NCBI RefSeq assembly: GCF_023115445.1
Contig: NZ_JALDUI010000008.1
Location: 16,287 to 80,286 of the forward strand
Direction: 5' to 3'
Source of the DNA: Streptococcus sp. oral taxon 431
GTDB taxonomy: Bacteria; Bacillota; Bacilli; Lactobacillales; Streptococcaceae
Length of the DNA stretch: 64,000 bases
A model generated the notes under the pieces. The model did not search any database. It worked only from the letters and a program-made list of their open reading frames with translations, and was not told where the DNA came from. Below, piece by piece: positions 41,408 through 50,749 of the stretch (its first letter is position 1; each line of letters opens with the position of its first letter). A program made the translations under genes and the position numbers.

Positions 41408-42863
41408 AGTGCGTGAGGGAAGTTTGTCCAATACTTGGACAGATGAATGGATTAGAGATGCCATTTATATAATTGAAGAGAGATTATCTTTATTGGCAAC
41501 GTTAGGATATCCACTTTCGGAGCATAGGCGAGCATACAAAATGAGTTTGGATTATATCAGTTCTGAAGCTTACAATAGAGGTTTAGCTAATTCTCACGAA
41601 TTAAACTACATAAAAGAGAAAAAGATGTTATTGGATAGACTTCTTCCTCAGAGTAAAGAAGACAAAAAAGCCGTCGTACTGGCAGCTGATTTTTCGAATC
41701 TCGATCAGGTTGTGACAACCATAAAATCTATTTGCTACCATAATCGTTCAGTTCGTTTTTATATTATCAATAGGGATTTTCCAAAAGAGTGGTTCATACA
41801 ATTGAATGGTCGATTAAGGGACTTTGATTCGGAAATTATCAATTGTCGAGTAACATCTGATCAAATATCACGTTTTAAAACAGATATTAGTTATGTAGCC
41901 TCTCTGTGTTATTTTATACCTGATTTTGTAAAAGAAGATAAGGCACTTTATTTGGACTGTGACTTGGTTGTTACGAAAAATCTAGATGATTTATTTGCGA
42001 CTGACTTACAAGGTTATCCATTAGCTGCGGTGCGTGATTATGGCAGAAAAGTGTACTATGATCAAGAAATATTTAATGTAGGTGTATTACTAATCAACAA
42101 TCTTGTTTGGAAACAAGAAAGTATGACTCAACGATTAATGGATTTAACTGATAAACTGCATGACAAGGCGGATCAGGTGGACCAACTTGTTTTGAATAAA
42201 CTTTTTGAAAATAAGTGGCTAGAGTTGGATTTTGATAATCATTATATTGTGAGTCATAAGCAATTTACAGATTATAAACTACCAAAATCTCAAGACTATC
42301 CAGGTATTATTCATTATCCTTCGAATAGAAAACCGTGGGATAATTTGGGTATTCAAGCTTATCGCAATGTTTGGTGGTATTATCATAATCTTGAATGGAC
42401 AGAATTAGGACAAAACTATCATTTACATACGCTTAAAAAGGCTCATATCTATCCTCAAAAACTACCTGTTACTTGTTTAATTTATACTTTTTCGGATCGT
42501 ATTGAGCAATTAGAGTCTCTAGTTCAAGCTTTACCGGAAATTCAATTTATAATTGTTGCTAGAGTCAAAGTTAGTGATCAATTGACAAAAAGGATTGTCA
42601 ATCCCAATGTGACTATTTTGTCTGAATTTAATGATTTATCAGAGCTTGAGCAAGAATTGATTGAGATAAGTCAAGTTCTTTTAGATATTAATCATGGTGA
42701 AAAAAATGAAGAAATAATGGAGCAGTTTGCAAAATTAGGGAAGCCTATTCTTGCCTTTGAAAATACAAAATATTCTGAAGTTGGACAGATAATCTATAAA
42801 GTAGAACAAGTTCAAGAAATGATTAATAAAATAAGAGAAGTGGAAGATAAACATGGATTTTAA
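41376..42863 (+). CDS. GT2 tail plus GT8 glycosyltransferase plus C-terminal module (3' part of frameshifted gene)
   Basis: A 495-residue frame. The first ~95 residues are the end of the GT2 domain. From about residue 98 (AVVLAADFSNLDQVVTTIKS) a GT8 domain follows with the metal motif YLDCDLVVTK and the LLINNLVWKQE and HYPSNRKPW elements of the family. From about 365 (LIYTFSDRIEQLESLVQALP) comes the ~125-residue module that recurs across this locus, containing VLLDINHG. The ATG at 41376 lies inside the upstream frame without a good ribosome binding site, so independent expression is doubtful; normal production probably needs the longer TA tract or slippage. It overlaps the acetyltransferase gene by 11 bases. 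Confidence 0.85.
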   Translation: MFMLINQPIYRVREGSLSNTWTDEWIRDAIYIIEERLSLLATLGYPLSEHRRAYKMSLDYISSEAYNRGLANSHELNYIKEKKMLLDRLLPQSKEDKKAVVLAADFSNLDQVVTTIKSICYHNRSVRFYIINRDFPKEWFIQLNGRLRDFDSEIINCRVTSDQISRFKTDISYVASLCYFIPDFVKEDKALYLDCDLVVTKNLDDLFATDLQGYPLAAVRDYGRKVYYDQEIFNVGVLLINNLVWKQESMTQRLMDLTDKLHDKADQVDQLVLNKLFENKWLELDFDNHYIVSHKQFTDYKLPKSQDYPGIIHYPSNRKPWDNLGIQAYRNVWWYYHNLEWTELGQNYHLHTLKKAHIYPQKLPVTCLIYTFSDRIEQLESLVQALPEIQFIIVARVKVSDQLTKRIVNPNVTILSEFNDLSELEQELIEISQVLLDINHGEKNEEIMEQFAKLGKPILAFENTKYSEVGQIIYKVEQVQEMINKIREVEDKHGF

Positions 42864-43731
42864 AGATTCTGTAAAGTTATTAGGAGATTTTCATCATATA
42901 GAGATTTCTCCTACTAGTAGCATTGAACTAGGAACAGATGTTACATTTCGCTCATTTGTAAGTCTAGAAGTGTCTAATAATGCTAAGCTGACACTAGGAA
43001 ATAGAGTTTTCTTTAACGATCATTGTACGATTCGTTGTGGCAAAGAGATTGAAATTGGTAAGGATACTATGTTTGGTGATGGTGTGAGAATTTTTGACCA
43101 CAACCATAAATACTCTAATTACCATATTGAAAAAATTCAGTTTAAAGCTGATAAGATAACTATAGGGAAAAATTGTTGGATTGGAACTAACGTTGTTATT
43201 TTAAAAGGTGTTACCATTGGAGATAATGTTATCATTGGGGCAAATGCTTTAATTTATAAAGATATCCCAGCTAATTCTGTTGTCACTGCTCAAGAGGATT
43301 TAAAAATCACTCCTAGACAACAGCATCAGTTTCACGCATTTACTTTAACAGCATCAGATACTTTAGAACATTTAGACTATCTTGTACAAGAACTTCCTGA
43401 AGTTGCATTTCATATAGCTGCTAAAACAAATGTCTCAGACTATCTAGAAAGCTTTAATCATTACGAGAACGTGAATATTTATACTAATGTGCATCATGAT
43501 GATATTCTCGAAGATTTATTAAATAGAGCAGATATTTACTTAGATATCAATCATTGGGGAGAGGTTGATAATATTGTAGGTCGTGCTTTAGAGATAGGAA
43601 AACCGGTATTTTCTTTTGAAACAGTTGTCCATAGAAGAGATAAAAACGTCCGAGTTTTTAGTTTAGAGGATAAAGAGAGTATGATTAATAGCATTCGTCA
43701 TCAACTAGCGAATGATGAAAATGGAGATTAG
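42853..43731 (+). CDS. Hexapeptide-repeat O-acetyltransferase fused to the locus module
   Basis: A 292-residue fusion. Residues 1 to ~155 are a left-handed beta-helix acetyltransferase of the maltose/galactoside type (NRVFFNDHCTIRCGKEIEIG, the catalytic-His region FDHNHKYS, IGKNCWIGTNVVILKGVTIG). From about residue 165 (TLTASDTLEHLDYLVQELP) follows the same ~125-residue module found behind the GT8 domains, with ADIYLDINHWGE. An acetyltransferase within the adhesin glycan cluster suggests O-acetylation of the glycan, and the shared module suggests a common way of reaching the acceptor. Start ATG overlaps the preceding gene by 11 bases; the next gene follows after 3 bases. Confidence 0.85.
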   Translation: MDFKDSVKLLGDFHHIEISPTSSIELGTDVTFRSFVSLEVSNNAKLTLGNRVFFNDHCTIRCGKEIEIGKDTMFGDGVRIFDHNHKYSNYHIEKIQFKADKITIGKNCWIGTNVVILKGVTIGDNVIIGANALIYKDIPANSVVTAQEDLKITPRQQHQFHAFTLTASDTLEHLDYLVQELPEVAFHIAAKTNVSDYLESFNHYENVNIYTNVHHDDILEDLLNRADIYLDINHWGEVDNIVGRALEIGKPVFSFETVVHRRDKNVRVFSLEDKESMINSIRHQLANDENGD

Positions 43732-43734
43732 ATA

Positions 43735-46700
43735 ATGGGGTTTGATATTTTGGAAGAAAGAAGGGCAGTTGTTCTTGCGGGAGATAAGAATTACCTTATC
43801 CCGATACTTACAACAATAAAATCTATTCTATATTACAATCAAAATGTTAAAATTTATATTCTCCATCAAAATATTCCTAGTGACTGGTTCGATGATCTCA
43901 AGGTACAAGTGGAGAAATTGGGAAGTGTTGTAGAAGACATTCGTATAGATGAAGAGATTGATTCTGAGTGGAAAACCCAGGAACATATTTCAGCGATTAC
44001 GTATGCTCGCTATTTCATTCCTCATTATATTGAAGAGGAGAGAGTACTCTATCTGGATAGTGATTTGATTATTAATGGTAGTCTTGATTTACTCTTTAAT
44101 ATTGATTTGGGTGATAAGTATCTTGCTGCTGTTCGAGATGTAGATGGTGTTGGTTTCAACTCAGGAATGTTATTAATTGATAATTCTAAGTGGAAACAAT
44201 ATGATATCACTACTAAATTAATAAATAAGACAATTGATTACGTATCTTCACCTGATTTTGCAATCAGTGATAGATTTAATGGTGTTCAGACTATATTAAA
44301 TTTGATGTTTGAAAATCATTGGCTAGAGTTGGATAAGCATTTTAATCTTCAAGTTGGTCATGATGTCATCGCATTCTATAGCCATTGGGATTCACACTTT
44401 GAGTTGGATAAAGAACCTTTGATCATCCATTATACGACCTATCGGAAACCATGGTCTACTCTGATGGGCTATCGTTATCGAGACTTATGGTGGGCATTTC
44501 GGGATGTTAGTTATGAACAGATTGCTGACCATTATGCAGGACGTTTTACCATCAAGAGAGTTTATGACCTTCATAATGTCAATCTATTTACATTCACAGA
44601 TTCGCAGGATTTTCTGTATATTGATGAACTAGCCCAAGCTCTGCCTGATGTTGGGTTCCATATCGGAGCCTATACAGATATGGGTCCGATTCTAATGGCT
44701 TTGGATAAATATCCAAATGTTTACTTGTATCCCAGCATGGTTGGAGCAGTGATTGATGAAATGATTGAGAAGTCAGACGCCTATCTGGATATCCATAAGG
44801 GAAGTTCGATGGACTTTATCGTCAATCGCTATACCAGTGCAGGTAGACCAGTATTGACTTTTGATGCAACCAATAAAAATCAATTGGAGAAGACAGTAGT
44901 TTCTTCCCAATCTCCACAGTCAATGATAGAAGCAATTAAAGAGTTAAAGAAAGAAAAAATGGATATGAAGGCAATTGTATTCGGAGCCAACTATCAATAT
45001 GCAGATAAAGTGTTAACTACAATCAAATCAATCTGCTGTCATAATCGAGGACTTCGTTTTTATCTGATTAACAGCGATTTTCCGACAGAATGGTTTTATA
45101 ATCTCAATCGTAAATTGAAGAAGCTAGACTGTGAAATCATCAATGCTCGTGTCAATAGCTCTCACATTAGCCAATATAAGACCAATATTCACTATGCAAC
45201 ATTTTTACGTTATTTTATCTCAGATTTTGTCGAGGAAGATAAGGTCTTATATCTAGATTGTGACTTGGTTGTCACAAGAGACTTAAGTCCTCTATTTGAT
45301 GTCGAACTGGGAGAGTATCCATTGGCAGCAGTCAAGGATCTGGGGGCTCAAGTATATTTTAATGAGCATGGCTTTAACGCTGGTGTCTTGCTCATCAATA
45401 ATCGCCTTTGGAAGCAAGAAGAAGTTCGCAAACAGCTGATTGAAATGACTAATGAGTTGCATGATAAGGTTGCTCAAGATGATCAAAGTATCTTGAATCT
45501 CTTATTTAAAGATCGTTGGTTGGCTTTGGACTTTAAATATAACTGCATTACCTTGCACACACATTTCTCAGATTATCGACCAGAACCTGGGACTTATCCA
45601 CCGATTATTCATTATTTGACAGAGAGAAAACCGTGGGGATTGTATGAACGCTCCATCTATCGAGATGTTTGGTGGTATTATAACGCTCAAGAGTGGTCGG
45701 ATATGAGTCAGGTAACGCCTTGTCTGACAAAAGAACAGGTGAGTCAATACACAGGGGTTCAACATTCGGCTCTAGTCTATACCTTCTCAAGCGACTTGAG
45801 AAATATGGGCTACTTAATTGAACATCTACCAGATGTCAAATTTTATGTGGCAGCTCCCGTTATGGTGGCTGATAGTATTACAGCTCTACTAGCCTACCCA
45901 AATGTCTCTGTCTTGTCAGATATTGCTGGGCAACCAGCTTTGATTGATAGCTTGGTTGAAGGATGTGACTTTTTACTGGATATCAATGCTGAATCCGAAG
46001 TTGATGGGATCATTGGGCGTTTCCGACAAGCTGGAAAACCAGTATTTGCTTTTGAAAGTGTAGCCCATGGTGACCAAGGTCAGTTTCTTTATGACCAAGG
46101 GCGTCCTGAAGAGATGGTTCTAGCTATTGAAAACTATTGTCAAAATGGAGAATTACCTGTAAAAAAGCTGCAAGCCTACCCAAAGGTACTAGATATCCAG
46201 CAGAGTCTTGATTATATACTAGAACACCATTCTTCCGTTATTCGTTATGGAGATGGAGAAATGGATATTATGATGGGACATGGGATTCCTTATCAAGACT
46301 ACGATGAGACATTGGCAGAACAGCTTAGAAGTATGATCCAACTAGAAAGCTCTCCAGAATTACTGGTCTGTCTCTCAGATGTTTTTGAAGGCTTGGAACG
46401 CTATAATCCTGAAGCTGTTAACTTTTGGCAAAAGCATTTAGAGAATTATAAAGAAGCCTATCATAGATTTTGTACAGCAAGTTTCTATGGTTCTACTTTT
46501 ATATCTCGTCCTTATATGGACCTCAAAGATAAGTCTGCTTCGGTAGCCCACTTTGAAAAATTAAAGAAACTTTGGGATAAACGAGATATCTTGATCGTCG
46601 AAGGTGAAAACTCACGTTCAGGAGTTGGCAACGATCTTTTTGACAATGCTCAGTCAGTTGAGCGGATCATCTGCCCTTCTAGAAATGCCTACAGTAAAGT

Positions 46701-46977
46701 TGAGGCTATTCAAGAAGCGATTGGAAAGCATGCGGCTGGTAAATTAGTATTCTTGATGCTTGGACCTACAGCCAAGGTTTTAGCGTATCACTTAAGCAAA
46801 AAAGGCATACAAGCGATTGATTTAGGTCATATTGATTCCGAATATGAGTGGTTTAAGATGGGAGCAGCTTCAAAAGTGAAATTCTCACACAAGCATACCG
46901 CAGAGCATAATTTTGATCAAGAAATTCAGCTAGTTGCCGATGCGGCTTATGATGCATCTATCATCGTGAAGCTATAG
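43735..46977 (+). CDS. Triple glycosyltransferase: GT8-module-GT8-module-GT-D (DUF1792)
   Basis: A 1080-residue enzyme of five parts. GT8 domain 1 (about 10-275) has YLDSDLIING. Module copy 1 is about 283-405 (FTFTDSQDFLYIDELAQALP, AYLDIHKG). GT8 domain 2 (about 409-670) has YLDCDLVVTR. Module copy 2 is about 677-805 (LVYTFSSDLRNMGYLIEHLP, FLLDINAE). The C-terminal domain (about 814-1080) is of the DUF1792/GT-D fold, with RYGDGEMDIMMGHGIPYQ carrying the DxE motif, and LIVEGENSRSGVGNDLFDNA. GT-D enzymes of such loci transfer glucose to the growing glycan. It should thus make several successive linkages. Start has GGAGAT ahead, 3 bases after the acetyltransferase gene. Confidence 0.9.
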   Translation: MGFDILEERRAVVLAGDKNYLIPILTTIKSILYYNQNVKIYILHQNIPSDWFDDLKVQVEKLGSVVEDIRIDEEIDSEWKTQEHISAITYARYFIPHYIEEERVLYLDSDLIINGSLDLLFNIDLGDKYLAAVRDVDGVGFNSGMLLIDNSKWKQYDITTKLINKTIDYVSSPDFAISDRFNGVQTILNLMFENHWLELDKHFNLQVGHDVIAFYSHWDSHFELDKEPLIIHYTTYRKPWSTLMGYRYRDLWWAFRDVSYEQIADHYAGRFTIKRVYDLHNVNLFTFTDSQDFLYIDELAQALPDVGFHIGAYTDMGPILMALDKYPNVYLYPSMVGAVIDEMIEKSDAYLDIHKGSSMDFIVNRYTSAGRPVLTFDATNKNQLEKTVVSSQSPQSMIEAIKELKKEKMDMKAIVFGANYQYADKVLTTIKSICCHNRGLRFYLINSDFPTEWFYNLNRKLKKLDCEIINARVNSSHISQYKTNIHYATFLRYFISDFVEEDKVLYLDCDLVVTRDLSPLFDVELGEYPLAAVKDLGAQVYFNEHGFNAGVLLINNRLWKQEEVRKQLIEMTNELHDKVAQDDQSILNLLFKDRWLALDFKYNCITLHTHFSDYRPEPGTYPPIIHYLTERKPWGLYERSIYRDVWWYYNAQEWSDMSQVTPCLTKEQVSQYTGVQHSALVYTFSSDLRNMGYLIEHLPDVKFYVAAPVMVADSITALLAYPNVSVLSDIAGQPALIDSLVEGCDFLLDINAESEVDGIIGRFRQAGKPVFAFESVAHGDQGQFLYDQGRPEEMVLAIENYCQNGELPVKKLQAYPKVLDIQQSLDYILEHHSSVIRYGDGEMDIMMGHGIPYQDYDETLAEQLRSMIQLESSPELLVCLSDVFEGLERYNPEAVNFWQKHLENYKEAYHRFCTASFYGSTFISRPYMDLKDKSASVAHFEKLKKLWDKRDILIVEGENSRSGVGNDLFDNAQSVERIICPSRNAYSKVEAIQEAIGKHAAGKLVFLMLGPTAKVLAYHLSKKGIQAIDLGHIDSEYEWFKMGAASKVKFSHKHTAEHNFDQEIQLVADAAYDASIIVKL

Positions 46978-46991
46978 TCAAGGAGTAGTGA

Positions 46992-48170
46992 ATGAATAAA
47001 AAAGTATTTGTGTTAGCAGGAGATTACGGTTATATTCGTCAAATCGAAACTACCTTAAAATCTATTTGCTATCACAATAGTGATGTCAAGATTTATATTT
47101 TTAATCAGGATATTCCCCAAGAGTGGTTTGTCTCCGTCAGGGAAAAAATGGCATACCGAAATAGTGAGATAGTTGATATCAAGCTGTTTGGAGGTAATAT
47201 GCGAAATTGGAGTCTACCACCTGTTGGACAGCACATAAACTTTATGACCTTTGCTCGTTATTTTATACCGAGTTTTGTGTCAGAAGATATTGTTTTATAT
47301 TTAGATTGTGACTTAGTAGTTACACGTGATTTGACAGATCTATTTTCTATTGATTTAACCAATAAACCTCTAGCTGCTGCAAAAATCATATATGGTTTAG
47401 AAGACAGATTTAATGCAGGAGTGTTACTGATCAATAATGCGTATTGGAAGGATAAGGGAATCCAGCAGGAACTCATTAACATTACTGAAAGAGAACATGA
47501 ACACTTACTTGAAGCTGATCAAACAGTTCTCAATCTAGTGATGGGAGAAAATTATGTATTATTAGATGATACCTATAATTTTCAGATTGGATATGATCAG
47601 TTGGCTGATAGTCGGGGGCAATATTTTATTTTTGAATTGCCTTTGACTCCATTACCAGCGATTGTTCATTATTTGTCTGCCGATAAACCTTGGAATACTT
47701 ATTCGGTAGGTCGCCTACGTGAAGTTTGGTGGAAATATAATCAACTAGAGTGGTCTCAAATAAATAGTCAAGAAGAACTTGTCGTGAAAAAAGCTAAATA
47801 TCAAGCATTGATCATTACAGGCAGTCAGCAATTAGAACAAATTGATTATCTGATTAAACATTTACCTGAGTATGATATTCATATTTTAACTTTTACGGAT
47901 ATGGGAGAAATTCTCAGAAGTCTAGCCAGTTATGAGAATATTAAGTTGCATCCAACTGTTATGAGGTGGATGTGCAGGAAAATGATTGAAGAATGTGATG
48001 TTTATCTGGATATCAATCATGAGTTTAAATTTCCTGATGTTTTAGAATGGGTGCAAGAAGCTAAGAAAACAATTTTAGCGTTTGATAATGTGGCCAATCC
48101 TTATCATGTAGATCAAGTATTTCCTCATGATAATCCTCAGGCTATGGTCGATTTTTTGAAGGAACTTTAA
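46992..48170 (+). CDS. GT8 glycosyltransferase with C-terminal locus module
   Basis: A 392-residue protein. The GT8 domain (about 1-255) starts VFVLAGDYGYIRQIETTLKS and has the metal motif YLDCDLVVTRDL, LLINNAYWKDKG and IVHYLSADKPWNTY. The C-terminal ~120 residues (ALIITGSQQLEQIDYLIKHL, VYLDINHEFKF) are another copy of the recurring module. It would extend the adhesin glycan. AAGGAG precedes the ATG, and the gap to the preceding gene is 14 bases. The donor sugar is not readable by eye. Confidence 0.88.
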   Translation: MNKKVFVLAGDYGYIRQIETTLKSICYHNSDVKIYIFNQDIPQEWFVSVREKMAYRNSEIVDIKLFGGNMRNWSLPPVGQHINFMTFARYFIPSFVSEDIVLYLDCDLVVTRDLTDLFSIDLTNKPLAAAKIIYGLEDRFNAGVLLINNAYWKDKGIQQELINITEREHEHLLEADQTVLNLVMGENYVLLDDTYNFQIGYDQLADSRGQYFIFELPLTPLPAIVHYLSADKPWNTYSVGRLREVWWKYNQLEWSQINSQEELVVKKAKYQALIITGSQQLEQIDYLIKHLPEYDIHILTFTDMGEILRSLASYENIKLHPTVMRWMCRKMIEECDVYLDINHEFKFPDVLEWVQEAKKTILAFDNVANPYHVDQVFPHDNPQAMVDFLKEL

Positions 48171-48216
48171 GTTTGTGAGTGGTTTGTTTTAAAAAATACT
48201 AAATTAGAGATTCAAA

Positions 48217-49224
48217 ATGAAAATTAATATTACAAATATTTACGGTATGTCTGGTCAAAGCACAGCCTTAATTGCCCAGAACGAAACCGTTAAAATTGCA
48301 AGAAAGTTAGACTTTCACGAGCTTGGCTTTTACTTTTATAATATCTATAGTGATAGTCAAGGTGAGTTGAATAGCCGTTTAGATGGCGTTTTAGCTAAGC
48401 TGGGTTATGGGGATATCGTTGTTTATCAATCTCCTACATGGAATGGTAGGGAGTATGACCAGGCCTTTATCAGGAAATGTAAGATTTTAAACACGAAAAT
48501 CATTACCTTTATCCATGACGTGCCACCCCTTATGTTTCCATCCAATTATTACTTAATGCCTGAGTACATTGAGATGTACAACCAATCAGATCTAGTAGTT
48601 GTTCCTTCGGAAAACATGAAAGAACGGCTGATTCAGGAAGGATTGACAGTTCAAAAGATTATTATCCAAGGCATGTGGGATCATGTTCATGACTATCCTT
48701 TGAGACAGCCTACTTTTCAGAAAAAACTATCTTTTGCGGGTAGTGTAGAACGTTTTGAACACTTATCCAACTGGGCTTACTCAACCCCACTCGATATTTT
48801 TTCCGAGTCTAATCAGGAGAATCATAATCCAAGTGTTTCCTTTAAAGGGTGGAAAACAGATCCAGAGTTGCTTTTTGCTTTGTCAGAGGGGGGCTTTGGC
48901 TTAGTGTGGGGAACAAGTGAAAATCCAGCTGAAGAGGCAGATTACTATCGCTTGAATATCTCTCATAAAGTTAGCACTTATCTTGCAGCAGGAATTCCAG
49001 TAGTAGTACCATCCTATCTCTCAAATGCCAGTTTCATAAAGGAAAAAGGCTTAGGTTATGTAGTAGATAGTTTGGAAGAAGCCAGTCGCCTTGTAGAGGG
49101 AACGACAGTAGAAGCTTATCAACAAATGGTTGAAAATGTATATAAAGTGAGTTATGCCTTGAAACAAGGTTACTTTACAAAAAAACTATTGATTGATGCA
49201 GTGATGCAGGTTTTGGATGTTTAG
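48217..49224 (+). CDS. gtf3: Gtf3/Nss-type glucosyltransferase
   Basis: A 335-residue enzyme of the Gtf3 (Nss) family, which adds the second sugar, glucose, to GlcNAc-modified Ser/Thr repeats of Fap1/PsrP proteins. The start MKINITNIYGMSGQSTALIAQ, the VVYQSPTWNGREYD segment and the C-terminal ISHKVSTYLAAGIPVVVPSY are characteristic, and the length fits. It lacks the recurring module of its neighbours. It is separated from secY2 by a BOX element and a ~280-base gap, so it probably ends the glycosyltransferase transcript. The upstream gap of 46 bases has only a weak ribosome binding site. Confidence 0.9.
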   Translation: MKINITNIYGMSGQSTALIAQNETVKIARKLDFHELGFYFYNIYSDSQGELNSRLDGVLAKLGYGDIVVYQSPTWNGREYDQAFIRKCKILNTKIITFIHDVPPLMFPSNYYLMPEYIEMYNQSDLVVVPSENMKERLIQEGLTVQKIIIQGMWDHVHDYPLRQPTFQKKLSFAGSVERFEHLSNWAYSTPLDIFSESNQENHNPSVSFKGWKTDPELLFALSEGGFGLVWGTSENPAEEADYYRLNISHKVSTYLAAGIPVVVPSYLSNASFIKEKGLGYVVDSLEEASRLVEGTTVEAYQQMVENVYKVSYALKQGYFTKKLLIDAVMQVLDV

Positions 49225-49302
49225 AATAGAATAGTTATGGATTGCCCTCATCCATTAGGATGAGGGAATGCCATTATTGGCAAAAGATTAATTTATAAAT
49301 TT

Positions 49303-49453
49303 ATACTCTTCGAAAATCAAATTCAAACCACGTCAGCGTCGCCTTACCGTATATATGTTACTGACGTCGTCAGTTCTATCTGCAACCTCAAAGCAGTGCT
49401 TTGAGCAACCTGCGGCTAGCTTCCTAGTTTGCTTTTTGATTTTCATTGAGTAT
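49303..49453 (+). repeat. BOX element (A-B-C type) before secY2
   Basis: ATACTCTTCGAAAATCAAAT to TTGATTTTCATTGAGTAT, with the boxB hairpin ACTGACGTCGTCAGT. It separates the glycosyltransferase genes from the accessory Sec genes. Confidence 0.92.
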
Positions 49454-49504
49454 TAGCTATGTTCATCAGAATATCTCATCACTCGAATAAGGTAGGAGAA
49501 AAAT

Positions 49505-50734
49505 TTGAAGAAAAAATTAACATCAGTTGTCGTGAAACGGGTTATGTGGACGATTTCTTTCTTATTCATTTACGTTCTAGGAAGTAGATTGACCCTTCCC
49601 TTTGTAAACGTTAATGACACGAGTTTTTTGGGTGGAACTGCAGCTTTCTTAGCCTTTTCTACGTCTATAACAGGTGGAAATCTTCGGAGTCTTTCCCTAT
49701 TTTCAGTTGGACTGTCTCCATGGATGTCGGCGATGATTTTATGGCAAATGTTTAGCATGTCTAAAAAACTTGGTCTGGGTAGTTTACCACTTGAAGTTCA
49801 AGATCGACGAAAAATGATATTAACGTTTGTCATTGCTTTAATCCAAGCATTAGCCATTACTCTAAATCTCCCTATTCAGTCAGGGGTGAATTATGGGCTA
49901 GTCTTGACCATGAATGTTCTACTCTTGATTGCGGGCACCTTTTTCTTAGTCTGGTTATCGGATTTGAATTCTTTGTTTGGTGTCGGAGGGTCTCTAGTTA
50001 TCTTGATGTCAAGTATGGTGTCAAGTATGCCACAAAACATCTTAAAAAGCATCAAGGAGTTACAAGTTGGCCCCTTATTGATTGTGGCTCTTTTGCTGCT
50101 CTCAATGGTATTTTTAGCGATTGCAGTTAGAGTTCAGAGAGCTCGTTATCGAATTCTGGTAAATAAGATTATGATCCACAATCGCTTTAAACGTTATTCT
50201 TATTTGGATATTTTGCTGAATCCAGCTGGAGGAATGCCCTTTATGTATGCCATGTCCTTGGTATCCATCCCACAATATAGCTTGTTGCTTCTTCAAATGG
50301 TTTTGCCGAAAGAATCGTGGATTGGAGAGTGGATTAGCCGCTTTGCAATTGGTCAGCCAATTTGGGTCTTCACTTATATTGTTGTTTTATTTATATTAGG
50401 AATTGCGTTTGCATTTGTAAATATGAATAGTGAAGAAATTGCTGAGAGAATGAAAAAATCTGGAGAATATATTTATAATATCTATCCTGGAGAAGATACT
50501 AGTCGTTATCTCGGAAAATTGATATTTCGTTTTGCAATCATTGGGTCTATCTATATCGTATTTATGGCAGGATTTCCAATGTTGATTGTCTTATATGATC
50601 CGCGCTATATGCAACTGAGTATGCTTTCAGGTTTATTTTTGATTTTTAATGGAATGGTGTTTAATATCAAGGAAGAAATCGATGCCTTGACATTAAACGA
50701 GAATTATCGACCACTCTTAGAAATCGATTCATAA
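49505..50734 (+). CDS. secY2: Accessory Sec translocase subunit SecY2
   Basis: A 409-residue polytopic membrane protein, shorter than housekeeping SecY, with about ten hydrophobic helices. It forms the channel for the serine-rich-repeat glycoprotein. It starts with TTG at 49505 ([15 protein letters not shown]), supported by TAGGAG at a normal distance; no ATG lies near that position in frame until MW at residue 14. The family-typical segments [21 protein letters not shown] and [18 protein letters not shown] are present. It opens the secY2-asp1-asp2-asp3-secA2-gtfA-gtfB-asp4-asp5 operon. Confidence 0.93.
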   Translation: MKKKLTSVVVKRVMWTISFLFIYVLGSRLTLPFVNVNDTSFLGGTAAFLAFSTSITGGNLRSLSLFSVGLSPWMSAMILWQMFSMSKKLGLGSLPLEVQDRRKMILTFVIALIQALAITLNLPIQSGVNYGLVLTMNVLLLIAGTFFLVWLSDLNSLFGVGGSLVILMSSMVSSMPQNILKSIKELQVGPLLIVALLLLSMVFLAIAVRVQRARYRILVNKIMIHNRFKRYSYLDILLNPAGGMPFMYAMSLVSIPQYSLLLLQMVLPKESWIGEWISRFAIGQPIWVFTYIVVLFILGIAFAFVNMNSEEIAERMKKSGEYIYNIYPGEDTSRYLGKLIFRFAIIGSIYIVFMAGFPMLIVLYDPRYMQLSMLSGLFLIFNGMVFNIKEEIDALTLNENYRPLLEIDS

Positions 50735-50749
50735 TTGTGAGGAGAAGCT

